Shown: positions 33,245 through 42,767 of the stretch, piece by piece
Layout: each line of letters starts with the position of its first letter
How positions within the stretch are numbered: the stretch's first letter is position 1
Source: Pseudomonas tensinigenes
GTDB taxonomy: Bacteria > Pseudomonadota > Gammaproteobacteria > Pseudomonadales > Pseudomonadaceae
Direction of reading: 5' to 3'
Assembly (NCBI RefSeq): GCF_014268445.2
Contig: NZ_CP077089.1
Location: 2,659,501 to 2,723,500, forward strand
Length of the DNA: 64,000 bases
Made by a program: the position numbers and the translations under genes
The notes under the pieces: model-generated
Database searches by the model: none
The model's input: only the letters and a program-made list of their open reading frames with translations
Told to the model about the DNA's origin: nothing

Positions 33245-34559
33245 AGTGCTCACACAAGTCAGCGGGCGAGAGCTGTTCCGTCAGCGCCAGTTCCTCGGTT
33301 TTCAGGGCGTAATAGGTGTCGAGCAACGGCTTGGGCAGCCATGCAGTGAAGGCGCCACTGTTGCGCAGGCAATCCAGCGCCTGGGCCAGCGAGGCGGGCA
33401 GGGCGACGATGCCCCGGGCCTGGCGTTGCTCGTCGTTGAGTGAATCGGGAATTTCGTCGGTGATCGCGTTCAGTGCCAAGCGTTGTTCAATGCCCAGACG
33501 CCCGGCGATCAGCAGCGCCGCCATGGCCAGATGCGGTGAGGCGGTGGCGTCCATGGCGCGGAATTCGAGGTTGAACTGGTTGGCCACGGGCTTGCCGCCA
33601 AGGGTTACGGTCGGGCAGATGCGCAGCGCCGCCTCGCGGTTCTGTTGACCCAGACAAGCGTAAGACGCGCTCCAGTGATGCGGCTGCAAACGCTCGTACG
33701 ACACCGGCGTCGGCGCGGTGAAGGCACAGAGGGCCGGCAGGTAGTGCAGGATCCCCGCCGCCCAATGCTGGCCGAGGCTCGACAGTCCATTGCCGGTGCC
33801 AGCGTCGTAAAGCATCGGCTGGCCGGCCAGATCGAGCAGGCTGACGTGCAGATGCACGCCGTTGCACACCGCGTCGGCGGCGGTCTTCGGCGCGAAGCTC
33901 AGGTCGAGGCCCATTTGCCGGGCAATCTCGCGGCTGATCTCGCGCACATTGACGGCGCGATCCGCCGCCGCCACGCCGAGCGTCGGGCGGCAGGTGATTT
34001 CGTATTGGTGCTTGCCGTATTCGGGCAGAAACATTTCCGGCTCGACACCGCCGGCGCGCAAGGCGCTGAGCAGCCAGCCACCGAACTCGGCACCTTGGCG
34101 CTGGGCTTCGAGGGAGAACGCCAGATGCTCGGCAAAACCGGCGTGCAGGTTGAATTCGTGTTCGAACGCGGCGTTGACCTGCAAGCCCAACTCATCGCGA
34201 TAACGCTCGATTTCGTCGCGCAACAGCGTGCGCGGGCAGGCGCCCCATGGGCGGCCATCGGTTTCGCGGATATCGCCGTGAATGAAATCCAGCGCCGGTG
34301 CGTCGGCGTCCGGGCCGTTGCCGACAGTGACGCGGCTGCTCAGATCGGGAATCAACCGCAGGTCGCCGTAAGCGCCCCACGGATTGGTCGAAGCAATGAT
34401 GTCCTGCGGCGTCAACGCACTGTTGGCCGGCACCCAGCCGCAACCGGCGGCTTGATAATGCTCAAGCTCATCGGTGGGAAACGAGCGGCCACGGGTGATG
34501 CCGATCAAGTCAGTGGTGACCAGCGTGGTCATCGGCAGTGGTGTCAGACGGGCGCTCAT
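33228..34559 (-). CDS. Glutamine-synthetase-like amine/amino-acid ligase
   Basis: A 443-residue GS-fold enzyme, started at ATG 34559 (GGAGATGCGG upstream). Motifs are NAAFEHEFNLHAG (metal Glu pair), CNGVHLHVSLLD, SASYACLGQQNREAALRICP (ATP/phosphate Arg) and LEFRAMDATASPHLAMAALL. It is closer to the gamma-glutamyl-polyamine synthetase type (PuuA/GlnA-like) than to housekeeping GlnA, and lacks the adenylylation loop tyrosine region as far as I can see. Its ATG overlaps the upstream stop (ATGA). It would couple glutamate to an imported amine, or the reverse activation step. Confidence 0.8.
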   Translation of the reverse strand: MSARLTPLPMTTLVTTDLIGITRGRSFPTDELEHYQAAGCGWVPANSALTPQDIIASTNPWGAYGDLRLIPDLSSRVTVGNGPDADAPALDFIHGDIRETDGRPWGACPRTLLRDEIERYRDELGLQVNAAFEHEFNLHAGFAEHLAFSLEAQRQGAEFGGWLLSALRAGGVEPEMFLPEYGKHQYEITCRPTLGVAAADRAVNVREISREIARQMGLDLSFAPKTAADAVCNGVHLHVSLLDLAGQPMLYDAGTGNGLSSLGQHWAAGILHYLPALCAFTAPTPVSYERLQPHHWSASYACLGQQNREAALRICPTVTLGGKPVANQFNLEFRAMDATASPHLAMAALLIAGRLGIEQRLALNAITDEIPDSLNDEQRQARGIVALPASLAQALDCLRNSGAFTAWLPKPLLDTYYALKTEELALTEQLSPADLCEHYARLY

Positions 34560-35200
34560 GGCCGCATCTCCTGCAAGCGGGCGAGCACGGTGTCGGTGTC
34601 GGTGATCCAGCAGTAACCCTTGATCGCATTCAGGCAGGCGTGATGGCGTTCGGCGCTGTAGGTGGCGCAGGCATCTTCGACCAGCGTGACCAGATAGCCG
34701 CGATCGGCGGCGTCGCGCACGGCCATGTCCACGCATTGGTCAGTGACGATGCCGGCGATGATCAGGTGACGGGTTTGCAGGTTGCGCAGCACGTAGTCGA
34801 TGTTGGTCGAGTTGAAGACGCCCGATGACGTCTTCGGCAGGACGATCTCGTTTTCCACCGGGCTCAGGTCTTCAATGATCCTGGCCTGCACGCTGCCTTT
34901 GGGCAGATGCATGTCCGAGAGCTTGTGATCGAGTGAGCGGTCGCGACCATCAGCCGTAAGGCTTTCGATAATGGTATGCAGCACGTTCTGCCGCGCCTCG
35001 CGAAAAGCGCTGAGCAGGCGACGTTGGTTGGGCACCACCTGCATGTGCGCGCGGGTCAGGAAGTACTCGGCGTCAGGCCCATTGAGGTGCGCGTCGAACT
35101 GCGGTTCGAGCCAGGCACGCTGCATGTCCACCAGCAACAGCGCGGTGTGATCGGTGACAAACGGCAAGTCCCGCGGCGAGCGGTGGGGAAGGCTGAACAT
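34556..35200 (-). CDS. Isochorismatase-family cysteine hydrolase
   Basis: A 214-residue hydrolase with the family triad: Asp in TALLLVDMQRAWLEP, Lys in IVLPKTSSGVFNSTNID, and Cys in IAGIVTDQCVDMAVRDAADR. Family members cleave C-N bonds in compounds such as carbamates, nicotinamide, ureidoacrylate or biuret. It is the first enzyme gene after the RpiR regulator (2-base gap) and overlaps the ligase gene, so it belongs to the catabolic unit. The substrate is unknown. Confidence 0.82.
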   Translation of the reverse strand: MFSLPHRSPRDLPFVTDHTALLLVDMQRAWLEPQFDAHLNGPDAEYFLTRAHMQVVPNQRRLLSAFREARQNVLHTIIESLTADGRDRSLDHKLSDMHLPKGSVQARIIEDLSPVENEIVLPKTSSGVFNSTNIDYVLRNLQTRHLIIAGIVTDQCVDMAVRDAADRGYLVTLVEDACATYSAERHHACLNAIKGYCWITDTDTVLARLQEMRP

Positions 35201-35202
35201 CC

Positions 35203-36057
35203 TTATTTATCCTCCAGCAGGTGGGTGTTGAAGTCGTTGCGCAGGGCATCGATGCCTTCCAGGCGATCGGCGAGGTTTTCGGTGCGCAAGGTCAGGCAGG
35301 CGATCAGTGCTTCGACCTGCGCCAGCGCCGGCACCATGGTGTCGAACGGCGAGGCCGATTCCACCGGGGCGCTGATGATCAGGTCGGCAAGTTCGCGCAG
35401 CGGCGAGGCATAGATATCGGTGAACAACACCACACGGGCGTTGTTGTTCTTCGCCGCACTGGCGACCCGCAGGGCCTGAGTCTGGTAGCGGCGGTAGTCG
35501 AACACCAGCACGACGTCCTGGCGTTGCAGATCGAACAGGCGATCGGGCAGTTGCGCGTTGTCTTCCAAAGCGAAGCAACCGGGGCGCAGCAGACGCAGGT
35601 GGTTGAGTAGATAAGTCGCCATCAGACTGCTGAAGCGCCCGCCGAAGCAGTACACCTGATGCCGGGCATCAAGCAGCCAGTCGGTGAGAATGCGCACGTC
35701 TTCGGGTTGGGTCAGCGATTGGGTTTCGACCAGCAGGCGATGGCTGTCGCCCAGATAGTGGCTCCAGGCGTCGTCCTTGTGCTGATGGGCGCGCGGTTGT
35801 AACAGCGTGCGCGGCGAGCGCAGACGATGATCCATGTCGCTGAGCAGGGCATCCTGGAATTCGGCATAACCACCGAAACCAAGTTTTTTCACCAGCCGCA
35901 CAATGGTCGGATCGCTGACGCCGGCATGTTCGGCCAGCCGCGCCATCGGCCCCAGACCGTTGCGTGGGTACTGATCAAGCAAGGCGCGAACGACTTTGCG
36001 CTCCGACGGCGTAAGATCCAGGCCGGGATCGGTGATCAGGTCTCTGAGAGGGGGCAT
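35203..36057 (-). CDS. RpiR-family transcriptional regulator
   Basis: A 284-residue protein. The N-terminal HTH_6 domain (LTPSERKVVRALLDQYPRNG, VSDPTIVRLVKKLGFGGYAE) is followed by a SIS domain (VYCFGGRFSSLMATYLLNHL, VVLVFDYRRYQTQALRVASA). RpiR proteins sense sugars or other small ligands through the SIS domain. It heads the leftward seven-gene cluster and ends two bases before the next gene. A palindrome (TGTAAC-tgac-GTTACA) lies 60 bases upstream of its start, so autoregulation of the whole cluster is likely. Confidence 0.88.
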   Translation of the reverse strand: MPPLRDLITDPGLDLTPSERKVVRALLDQYPRNGLGPMARLAEHAGVSDPTIVRLVKKLGFGGYAEFQDALLSDMDHRLRSPRTLLQPRAHQHKDDAWSHYLGDSHRLLVETQSLTQPEDVRILTDWLLDARHQVYCFGGRFSSLMATYLLNHLRLLRPGCFALEDNAQLPDRLFDLQRQDVVLVFDYRRYQTQALRVASAAKNNNARVVLFTDIYASPLRELADLIISAPVESASPFDTMVPALAQVEALIACLTLRTENLADRLEGIDALRNDFNTHLLEDK

Positions 36058-36117
36058 CCGGGCTCCTGCTGGATGGAGGGTGTTGAATTCGCTTCATAAT
36101 CCGTTAAAACAGTATTT

Positions 36118-36135
36118 ATGTAACTGACGTTACAT
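36118..36135. promoter_or_regulatory. Likely RpiR operator
   Basis: ATGTAAC-tgac-GTTACAT is a perfect 18-bp dyad upstream of the RpiR gene. It resembles the TGTA-n-TACA sites of RpiR-family proteins such as HexR. A looser dyad (CGTGTA-N9-TACACG) follows near 36188-36208. The remaining gap up to 36388 shows no gene. Confidence 0.5.
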
Positions 36136-36388
36136 GTCTAGTGAATTTTTTAGCGTGTTGAAACAGCGCCAAAATGGAGCGAGGTGCCCGTGTAACAAGG
36201 GCTACACGGAATTCGACAGGGCTTGTAGTCCATTGCCCACAACGCTGTCAGATATTGCCGTATTCCTGCCGTCGTCAGTTTTTGCCGGTGGTTATCCTGC
36301 CGCCCCGCAACCCTCGGTTTACGGCACAATTGCCCACAGAACGGCTTCGCGTCGTTGATTTTCATGAAGGCCTACCGGAGCGATCCCT

Positions 36389-36943
36389 GTGCAGACCACT
36401 CGTTTGACATTGATTTGCCATGCGCGAACCGTCGCACAAAAATTGGCGTGTTTTCCTACGAATGAGCCTGTTGAAAATAGTGGGTTGGCGACGGGCGAAT
36501 TGGCCGAGCGTTTCGACGCCGCGCGACGCTTGATTTGCGCGCCGGAATTGCGCACGCAACAGACGGCGGCATGCTTTGGTGCGGATGTGCAAGTGGATGA
36601 CGCGCTGCGCGATTGTGACTGGGGCCGTTGGCACGGGATGTCGATCAAGGATCTGCAACGCTCGGAAGACGCCGCGCTGCAGGCCTGGCTGGAAGACCTC
36701 CACGCCACGCCCCATGGTGGTGAGTCGGTGGCGCAGTTGTGTGAACGCGTGGCGCAGTGGCTGACTGGCCTGCAAGCCACGTCGGGGCATGTGGTGGCGG
36801 TGACGCATCCGTTTGTTATCCGCGCCGCGCTGATCCACGTGATGCGCGGTTCGGCATTTCATGACATTGATGTCGAACCGCTGTCGATGCTCGAACTACG
36901 CTTCACCGGGCGCTGGCGCCTGTGTCTTAAAGGAGCTTTGTGA
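36389..36943 (+). CDS. Histidine phosphatase family protein beside cobF
   Basis: A 184-residue phosphoglycerate-mutase-like protein, starting at GTG with GGAG eight bases before. The usual RHG signature is replaced by ICHART, so the catalytic Arg position holds Cys; the family Glu and second His remain (RWHGMS, VVAVTHPFVIRAA). It overlaps cobF by one base. That could make it the alpha-ribazole-phosphate phosphatase (CobC-like) of cobalamin synthesis. The altered motif makes its activity uncertain. Confidence 0.72.
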   Translation: MQTTRLTLICHARTVAQKLACFPTNEPVENSGLATGELAERFDAARRLICAPELRTQQTAACFGADVQVDDALRDCDWGRWHGMSIKDLQRSEDAALQAWLEDLHATPHGGESVAQLCERVAQWLTGLQATSGHVVAVTHPFVIRAALIHVMRGSAFHDIDVEPLSMLELRFTGRWRLCLKGAL

Positions 36944-37698
36944 TGAAACAACTGCTGGTGATCGGCATCGGTGCCGGCAATCCCGACTACATCACGATGC
37001 AGGCCGTAAAGGCGCTGAACCGGGTCGATGTGTTCTTTCTGATGGATAAAGGCCAGAGCAAGGACAAGCTGATCGACTTGCGCCGCGAGATCTGTGAACG
37101 CTACATCGACGAGCCCGACTATCGCTTCTTCGAAGCCCACAGCCCGGAGCGCGAACGCGGCGATGTCGACTACACGGCCAGTGTCTATGACCTGAACCGT
37201 GCCAAGCAGCAGACCTTCGAGCGGCTGATCAATGACCAATTGTCTGACGACCAGTGTGGCGGGTTCCTGGTGTGGGGCGACCCGGCGTTGTACGACAGCA
37301 CCGTGCGCATCCTTCAGGCGATTCTGGCCTCGGGCACGTGTGCCTTCGAGTTTGAGGTGATTCCCGGAATTACCAGCGTTCAGGCGTTGGCGGCGCAGCA
37401 TAAGGTGCCGTTGAATACGATCGGCCGTTCCATTGAAATCACCACCGGGCGGCGTTTGGCAGCGGGGCAGGTGAGTGATGCGGACAGTCTGGTGGTGATG
37501 CTTGATGCTGAAGATTCGTATCAGCGGGTCGCCGATCAGCAGACCGAGATTTATTGGGGCGCTTACTTGGGCACGCCGGACGAGATTCTGATCAGTGGCA
37601 GGCTGGCGGATGTCGCGGAGGAAATCGAGCGGGTGCGCAAGGCGGCGCGGGCGGAGCATGGGTGGATCATGGATACCTATTTGCTGCGCAAGCCTTAG
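36943..37698 (+). CDS. cobF: Precorrin-6A synthase (deacetylating)
   Basis: A 251-residue SAM-dependent tetrapyrrole methyltransferase ([60 protein letters not shown]). The sequence matches CobF, which methylates C1 and removes the acetyl group in aerobic cobalamin synthesis. ATG 36943 has AGGAG ten bases upstream and overlaps the previous stop codon. The rest of the cob pathway must be encoded elsewhere. Confidence 0.9.
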   Translation: MKQLLVIGIGAGNPDYITMQAVKALNRVDVFFLMDKGQSKDKLIDLRREICERYIDEPDYRFFEAHSPERERGDVDYTASVYDLNRAKQQTFERLINDQLSDDQCGGFLVWGDPALYDSTVRILQAILASGTCAFEFEVIPGITSVQALAAQHKVPLNTIGRSIEITTGRRLAAGQVSDADSLVVMLDAEDSYQRVADQQTEIYWGAYLGTPDEILISGRLADVAEEIERVRKAARAEHGWIMDTYLLRKP

Positions 37699-37722
37699 AT
37701 TTTCGCTGGCCGGGCTGGCCTC

Positions 37723-37788
37723 TTCGCGAGCAGGCTCGCTCCCACAGTGGAACGCATTTCAAAATGTGGGAGCGAGCCTGCTCGCGAA
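37723..37788. repeat. REP pair, GAGCCTGCTCGCGAA family
   Basis: Complementary 23-base arms (37723-37745 and 37766-37788) just after the cobF stop codon. Confidence 0.85.
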
Positions 37789-37824
37789 GGGGCCGCAACG
37801 CACATTTCGAACAGGCAAAAAAAC

Positions 37825-37856
37825 ACCCGGTGCAACGCAAGTCGCACCGGGTTTTT
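37825..37856. terminator. Bidirectional terminator between cobF and the thiolase gene
   Basis: ACCCGGTGC (37825-37833) pairs with GCACCGGGT (37844-37852). A T run follows on the + strand and a longer run (from AAAAAAA at 37817-37823) on the - strand, which serves the convergent operons. Confidence 0.8.
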
Positions 37857-37909
37857 GTTGCCAGCAAGCGGCGGATGTCGTGGATCCGCCATTCACTGTT
37901 GAACTCTGG

Positions 37910-39091
37910 TTATGCGCGTTCCAGCGCCAGCGCCACACCCTGGCCGCCGCCAATGCACAGGGTCGCCAGACCCTTTTTCGCATCACGCTTGATCATTTCA
38001 TGCAGCAGGGTCACCAACACGCGGCAACCCGAGGCTCCGATCGGGTGACCGAGGGCGATGGCGCCGCCGTTGACGTTGACCTTGTCCAGATCCCATTGCA
38101 GATCCTTGGCCACGGCCAGCGATTGCGCGGCGAAGGCTTCGTTGGCTTCGATCAGGTCGAGCTGGTCGATGTTCCAGCCAGCCTTGTCGAGGCAGCGGCG
38201 GGTGGCCGACACCGGTCCGATGCCCATGATTGCCGGATCAACGCCGGCGTTGGCGTAGGCGGCGATTTTTGCCAGAACCGGCAGGCCGAGGGATTTGGCT
38301 TTTTCCGCGCTCATCAGAATCACGGCGGCGGCGCCGTCGTTCAGCGACGAGGCGTTGCCCGCAGTAACGCTGCCGTCCTTTTTAAACGCCGGACGCAGTT
38401 TCGCCAGGGATTCGGCGGTGGTATCGCCGCGTGGTTGTTCGTCGACCTTGAAGGCTACCGGATCGCCTTTGCGCTGCGGGATCAGGATCGGGGTGATCTC
38501 ATCGACAAAGCGACCGGCCTCAATCGCTGCAGCGGCTTTCTGCTGCGACGCGGCAGCGAAGGCGTCCTGCTGCTCACGGCTGATTTCGTACTTGTCGACC
38601 AGATTCTCGGCGGTGATGCCCATGTGGTAATCGTTGAACGCATCCCACAGACCATCGCTGATCATGGTGTCAACGATTTGCGCGTGGCCCATGCGCAGAC
38701 CGGTGCGTGCGCCCGGCATCACGTAGTTGGACAGGCTCATGTTTTCCTGACCGCCGGCGATGATCACCTCAGCGTCGCCGCAACGGATCGCTTGCGCGCC
38801 CAAGTGCAGAGCTTTGAGGCCCGAACCACAGACCTTGTTCAGGGTCAGCGCTGGCACAGCGTGAGGCAAGCCAGCCTTGATCGCCGACTGCCGTGCCGGG
38901 TTCTGGCCGGCGCCGGCGGTCAACACCTGGCCCATGATCACTTCATCAACCTGTGCACCGTCCAGCCCGGTCTGCTCGAGCAACTGGCGGATCACCGCCG
39001 CGCCCAGATCCACCGCGGACACGCTGGCCAGCGAACCCTGAAAACTGCCGATCGCGGTACGCGTGGCGGCAACAATTACGACGTCTTGCAT
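37910..39091 (-). CDS. atoB: Acetyl-CoA C-acetyltransferase (thiolase)
   Basis: A 393-residue thiolase from ATG 39091 (GAGGAATTCGAAA before it). Active-site features are [20 protein letters not shown] (acylated Cys), [20 protein letters not shown] (His) and [16 protein letters not shown] (second Cys). Together with the two CoA-transferase subunits encoded upstream on the same strand, it degrades acetoacetate: CoA transfer from succinyl-CoA, then thiolysis to two acetyl-CoA. It is last in the operon, before the terminator. Confidence 0.9.
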   Translation of the reverse strand: MQDVVIVAATRTAIGSFQGSLASVSAVDLGAAVIRQLLEQTGLDGAQVDEVIMGQVLTAGAGQNPARQSAIKAGLPHAVPALTLNKVCGSGLKALHLGAQAIRCGDAEVIIAGGQENMSLSNYVMPGARTGLRMGHAQIVDTMISDGLWDAFNDYHMGITAENLVDKYEISREQQDAFAAASQQKAAAAIEAGRFVDEITPILIPQRKGDPVAFKVDEQPRGDTTAESLAKLRPAFKKDGSVTAGNASSLNDGAAAVILMSAEKAKSLGLPVLAKIAAYANAGVDPAIMGIGPVSATRRCLDKAGWNIDQLDLIEANEAFAAQSLAVAKDLQWDLDKVNVNGGAIALGHPIGASGCRVLVTLLHEMIKRDAKKGLATLCIGGGQGVALALERA

Positions 39092-39102
39092 TTTCGAATT
39101 CC

Positions 39103-39768
39103 TCACTGGGCAGCGAACTGCATTTCCGGTACGTGATCCGGGACGATCAGTTTACCAGCGGTTTTGGCGACGATTTCCTCGACGCTGACGCCAGGTGCGC
39201 GTTCCTTGAGGACAAAAGCGCCATTTTCGATTTCCAGGTAGGCGAGGTCGGTCAGCACGCGCTTGATGCAACCGGCGCCAGTCAGCGGCAGGCTGCATTT
39301 GGCCAACAGTTTCGACTCACCATCCTTCGATGCGTGGGTCATGATCACGATGATGTTGTCGGCGCCGGCCACCAGATCCATCGCGCCGCCCATGCCCTTG
39401 ACCAGTTTGCCGGGGATCATCCACGAGGCGATGTTGCCTTCGACGTCGACTTCGAACGCGCCGAGCACGGTCAGATCGACATGGCCGCCGCGAATCATCG
39501 CAAAGGACTCGGCGGAGTTGAAAATCGACGCGCCGATGCGTGCGGTCACGGTCTGTTTGCCGGCGTTGATCATGTCGGCATCAATGGTGTCTTCGGTCGG
39601 AAACGGGCCCATGCCGAGCAGGCCGTTTTCCGATTGCAGCATGACTTCCATGCCTTCGGGAATGTAGTTGGCGACCAGGGTCGGAATGCCGATGCCGAGG
39701 TTTACGTAAAAGCCATCCTGCATTTCGCGGGCGACGCGCTGAGCCATTTGTTCGCGGGTAAGTGCCAT
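39103..39768 (-). CDS. scoB: Succinyl-CoA:3-ketoacid CoA-transferase subunit B
   Basis: A 221-residue subunit with the catalytic glutamate in [15 protein letters not shown] and the [19 protein letters not shown] entry motif. It pairs with the A subunit encoded 24 bases upstream to move CoA from succinyl-CoA to acetoacetate. AtoA-type substrate use (butyrate or other short acids) is a possible alternative. Confidence 0.9.
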   Translation of the reverse strand: MALTREQMAQRVAREMQDGFYVNLGIGIPTLVANYIPEGMEVMLQSENGLLGMGPFPTEDTIDADMINAGKQTVTARIGASIFNSAESFAMIRGGHVDLTVLGAFEVDVEGNIASWMIPGKLVKGMGGAMDLVAGADNIIVIMTHASKDGESKLLAKCSLPLTGAGCIKRVLTDLAYLEIENGAFVLKERAPGVSVEEIVAKTAGKLIVPDHVPEMQFAAQ

Positions 39769-39792
39769 GTTTTTATTCTCCGTCAGCCTGAA

Positions 39793-40491
39793 TTATTTGC
39801 GGATGGTGCGCTGTTCGATGCGTTTTTCGAACGTGCCGCAAATGACCCGATCGACGTAGATGCCCGGGGTGTGGATCTGCGAGGGGTCGAGTTCGCCGGG
39901 TTCGACGATTTCTTCGACTTCAACCACGGTGATCTTGCCGGCGGTGGCGGCGAGCGGGTTGAAGTTCTGCGCGGTGTGACGGTAGACGACGTTGCCGAAG
40001 TGGTCGGCTTTCCAGCCTTTGACGATGGCGAAGTCGCCGGTGATGGATTCTTCCATCAGGTACTTGCGACCCTTGAATTCACGCACTTCCTTGCCTTCGG
40101 CAACCGGAGTGCCGACGCCGGTGGCGGTGAAGAAAGCCGGAATGCCGGCGCCGCCTGCGCGCATCTTCTCGGCGAGGGTGCCTTGTGGGGTCAGGATGAC
40201 TTCGATGTCGCCCTTGAGCAGTTGCTCTTCGAACAGCTTGTTCTCGCCGACATAAGAGGCGATGACTTTGCTGATCTGACGGTCGGTGAGCAGCACGCCG
40301 AGGCCGAAACCGTCGACGCCGCAGTTGTTGGAGACGACGGTGAGGTCGCGGGTGCCTTTGCGCTTGATCTCGGCGATCAGGTTTTCCGGAATGCCGCACA
40401 GACCGAAGCCGCCGGCGATGACGGTCATGCCGTCCTCAAGCCCGGCCAGGGCTTCCTCGTAGGAACTCACGCGCTTGTCGAAACCTGCCAT
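39793..40491 (-). CDS. scoA: Succinyl-CoA:3-ketoacid CoA-transferase subunit A
   Basis: A 232-residue subunit, started at ATG 40491 (AGAGG seven bases before). The longer open frame includes repeat sequence and is rejected. [20 protein letters not shown] is the family signature; [19 protein letters not shown] and [20 protein letters not shown] follow. It is first in the scoA-scoB-thiolase operon and divergent from a LysR-type regulator gene that probably controls it. Confidence 0.9.
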   Translation of the reverse strand: MAGFDKRVSSYEEALAGLEDGMTVIAGGFGLCGIPENLIAEIKRKGTRDLTVVSNNCGVDGFGLGVLLTDRQISKVIASYVGENKLFEEQLLKGDIEVILTPQGTLAEKMRAGGAGIPAFFTATGVGTPVAEGKEVREFKGRKYLMEESITGDFAIVKGWKADHFGNVVYRHTAQNFNPLAATAGKITVVEVEEIVEPGELDPSQIHTPGIYVDRVICGTFEKRIEQRTIRK

Positions 40492-40629
40492 ATGCACCTC
40501 TTTTATTATTTGCGGGCGGCTGGCTAGCCGAATGGTTGGAGTGTCGCGCTGGTGGATATATTTGTTAAGTTGATTTTTAAGGTCGATTGATTGATAAAGC
40601 TCAATAGTCGCGTTATGGCGTGCTGCTTT

Positions 40630-40732
40630 GATCGTTCCCACGCTCCGCGTGGTAATGCCTCTAGGGACGCTCCGCGTCCAGTGACGCGGAGCGTCACGTG
40701 CTGCGTTCCCACGCAGGAGCGTGGGAACGATC
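40630..40732. repeat. Large palindromic GATCGTTCCCACGC-type repeat
   Basis: Nested dyads (GATCGTTCCCACGC ... GCGTGGGAACGATC outside, GGACGCTCCGCGTC ... GACGCGGAGCGTC inside), related to 21592-21697. It lies in the divergent promoter region between scoA and the LysR gene. Confidence 0.8.
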
Positions 40733-40783
40733 ATCATGGCTTGCCGCTTAACGCTTGTAGCTTACAACTGGAGCGAAGCGAGC

Positions 40784-41671
40784 ATGACCATCAAACAGAT
40801 CCGCGCCTTCCTCGCCGTGGCCCAGAGCCTCAGCTTCGCCGTGGCCTGCGAGCGCCTGCACCTGTCGCAATCAGCCTTGAGCCTGACCATCAAAGCGCTG
40901 GAAGAGGGCCTCGGCGGGCGCCTGTTCAGCCGCAATACACGCAACGTCGCGCTGACGGCCGAAGGCGAATCCTTGCTGCCACTGGCGCGACGGCTGATCG
41001 CCGACTGGGACAACGCCGAAGACGAAATGCGCCAGCGCTTCAGCTTGCAGCGCGGGCGGGTGACGCTGGCGGCGATGCCGTCGTTTGCCGGCAACCTGCT
41101 GCCGCCGATCCTCAAGACCTTTCGTGCGCGTTATCCGAACGTCAATGTCACGGTCAATGACGTGATCAACGAGCAAGTGCTGGAGATGGTTCGTGATCGC
41201 CAGGTTGAACTGGGCGTGGCGTTCGAGCCGATGCAGAACACTTCAATGACGTTTACGCCGTTATACATGGATCGCTTCGTCGCAGTGGTGTCGAAGGATT
41301 CGCCACTGGCGCAGCGCGGCGAGATCGACTGGCAGACGTTGTTGCAGGAGCCGTTCATCACGTTGCAGCGGCCCTCGACGGTGCGGGTGATGCTCGAAGA
41401 GCACTTGCAGGCGCGGGGCATGAAGTTGCCGGTGGAGTTTGAGAGCCATCAATTGGCGACCGTCGGGCGGATGGTCGCCAGTGGTCTGGGCGTCAGCGCC
41501 GTGCCAGCGTTGTGCGCCGAGCAGATGCAGGAGCTGGGCGCCCACTGTCTGACCCTGGATGACTCGGTGGAGCGGGCGATTGGTGTGCTGACCGAGCCGG
41601 GCAATGAACTGTCGGCAGCGGCGCAGGCGTTGTTCGATATTCTCAAGGCTGAAGATCTCGGGCGACTGTGA
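40784..41671 (+). CDS. LysR-type transcriptional regulator
   Basis: A 295-residue LTTR. The N-terminal winged helix is MTIKQIRAFLAVAQSLSFAV..ERLHLSQSALSLTIKALEEGLGG. The effector-binding domain begins VTLAAMPSFAGNLLPPILKT and carries the VASGLGVSAVPALC loop. ATG 40784 is chosen over the upstream frame, which runs into the palindromic repeat. Its divergent placement suggests control of the scoAB-thiolase operon by a keto-acid-related signal. Confidence 0.88.
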   Translation: MTIKQIRAFLAVAQSLSFAVACERLHLSQSALSLTIKALEEGLGGRLFSRNTRNVALTAEGESLLPLARRLIADWDNAEDEMRQRFSLQRGRVTLAAMPSFAGNLLPPILKTFRARYPNVNVTVNDVINEQVLEMVRDRQVELGVAFEPMQNTSMTFTPLYMDRFVAVVSKDSPLAQRGEIDWQTLLQEPFITLQRPSTVRVMLEEHLQARGMKLPVEFESHQLATVGRMVASGLGVSAVPALCAEQMQELGAHCLTLDDSVERAIGVLTEPGNELSAAAQALFDILKAEDLGRL

Positions 41672-41679
41672 GATCTACC

Positions 41680-41838
41680 CCCTCACCCCAACCCTCTCCC
41701 CCAGGGGCGAGGGGGAAAGGGAGCCAATCGAGGATTTCTCAAATCCTGAGTTCGACTCGAAATTTTCAGGTTGATGTATCGCGTGAGAACAACTCGGTCA
41801 GTTCCCTCTCCCTTGGGAGAGGGCTAGGGTGAGGGGCT
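41680..41838. repeat. CCCTCACCCCAACCCTCTCC repeat pair
   Basis: Left arm 41680-41716 and right arm 41802-41838 (TTCCCTCTCCCTTGGGAGAG then GGCTAGGGTGAGGGGC) enclose ~85 bases. It is the same family as 26865-27185 and sits between convergent genes. Confidence 0.8.
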
Positions 41839-41870
41839 TGGCTCCTGAGTCGAGCACAGAGTGCAGCAAC

Positions 41871-42713
41871 TCACCGGTCCAGCTCCCTGACCAACAGGGG
41901 CAACAGCTGTTCACACGACGCTTCAATTTTCAAATCCAGCAAATCATCCGCCCGGGTCTTGCCCAGATTGATCGCAATCAGCGGCTTGCCGCGATCGGCA
42001 ATCACCCGGCACAAACGAAACGCCGAATACGCCATCAACGAAGAGCCCACCACCAACATCCCCGCCGCACTTTCTGCCGCCGCCATCGCCTGAGCCGCCG
42101 TCTGCTGCGCGACGTTCTCGCCGAAAAACACTACGTCCGGTTTCATCCGTTCACCGGCGCAATGCGGACACTGCGGCACCTGAAAACGCGCCTCGAACGC
42201 CGGGTCGAGCAGGGTGTCGCCATCCGGTGCCTGCACGGCATCGACCCCGGCCAGATACGGATTTTGCTGTTCCATCAATTTTTGAATCGAGTCGCGCTCG
42301 CTGCGCTGACCGCAATCCAGACACAGGACGCGATGCAGGCTGCCGTGCAGTTCGATTACATCGTGGCTGCCAGCCTGATCGTGCAGGGTGTCGACGTTCT
42401 GGGTGATCAAGTTGCTGATCAGGCCATGGCGCTGCAAACCGGCCAATGCCTCATGAGCCGCATTCGGCTGCGCCTGACGCACCCTCGGCCAACCGAGCAT
42501 GGCCCGCGCCCAATAGCGGCGGCGCGATTCGGGGGCTGCGAGGAATTCCTGGTACATCATCGGCTGCCGGCCACGACGCACACCGTCGCTGTCGCGGTAA
42601 TCCGGAATGCCCGACGGCGTGCTGATGCCGGCTCCGGTCAACACGATGAAATCGCCATCTGCCATCAACTTGTGCAGTGTGTCGAGGTGGTCGCGGGTCG
42701 GGCTGTCGAGCAT
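41871..42713 (-). CDS. Sir2-family NAD-dependent protein deacylase
   Basis: A 280-residue sirtuin with FIVLTGAGISTPSGIPDYRD (NAD binding), LITQNVDTLHDQAGS, VIELHGSLHRVLCLDCG (catalytic His and first Zn Cys) and VPQCPHCAGERMKPDVVFFG (second Zn pair). The sequence is nearer class II (SIRT4-like) than CobB-type. It removes acyl groups from lysines using NAD. It stands 54 bases from the next gene upstream and may be transcribed with it. Confidence 0.88.
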   Translation of the reverse strand: MLDSPTRDHLDTLHKLMADGDFIVLTGAGISTPSGIPDYRDSDGVRRGRQPMMYQEFLAAPESRRRYWARAMLGWPRVRQAQPNAAHEALAGLQRHGLISNLITQNVDTLHDQAGSHDVIELHGSLHRVLCLDCGQRSERDSIQKLMEQQNPYLAGVDAVQAPDGDTLLDPAFEARFQVPQCPHCAGERMKPDVVFFGENVAQQTAAQAMAAAESAAGMLVVGSSLMAYSAFRLCRVIADRGKPLIAINLGKTRADDLLDLKIEASCEQLLPLLVRELDR

Positions 42714-42767
42714 GGTCAGCGCTCCGAAGTGGGCAGTGCCAGCAGGTTAGCACGCGACCCGCGCGGG

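Noticed and set aside
36287..36312. Sequence resembling the core of a cobalamin riboswitch (GGTG..ATCC...GCCGCCCCGCAAC) upstream of the phosphatase-cobF pair
   Set aside because: The required GGGAA before GGTG, the GCCACTG segment and a good B12 box are missing, and only ~100 bases separate it from the start codon. A covariance-model search would decide.
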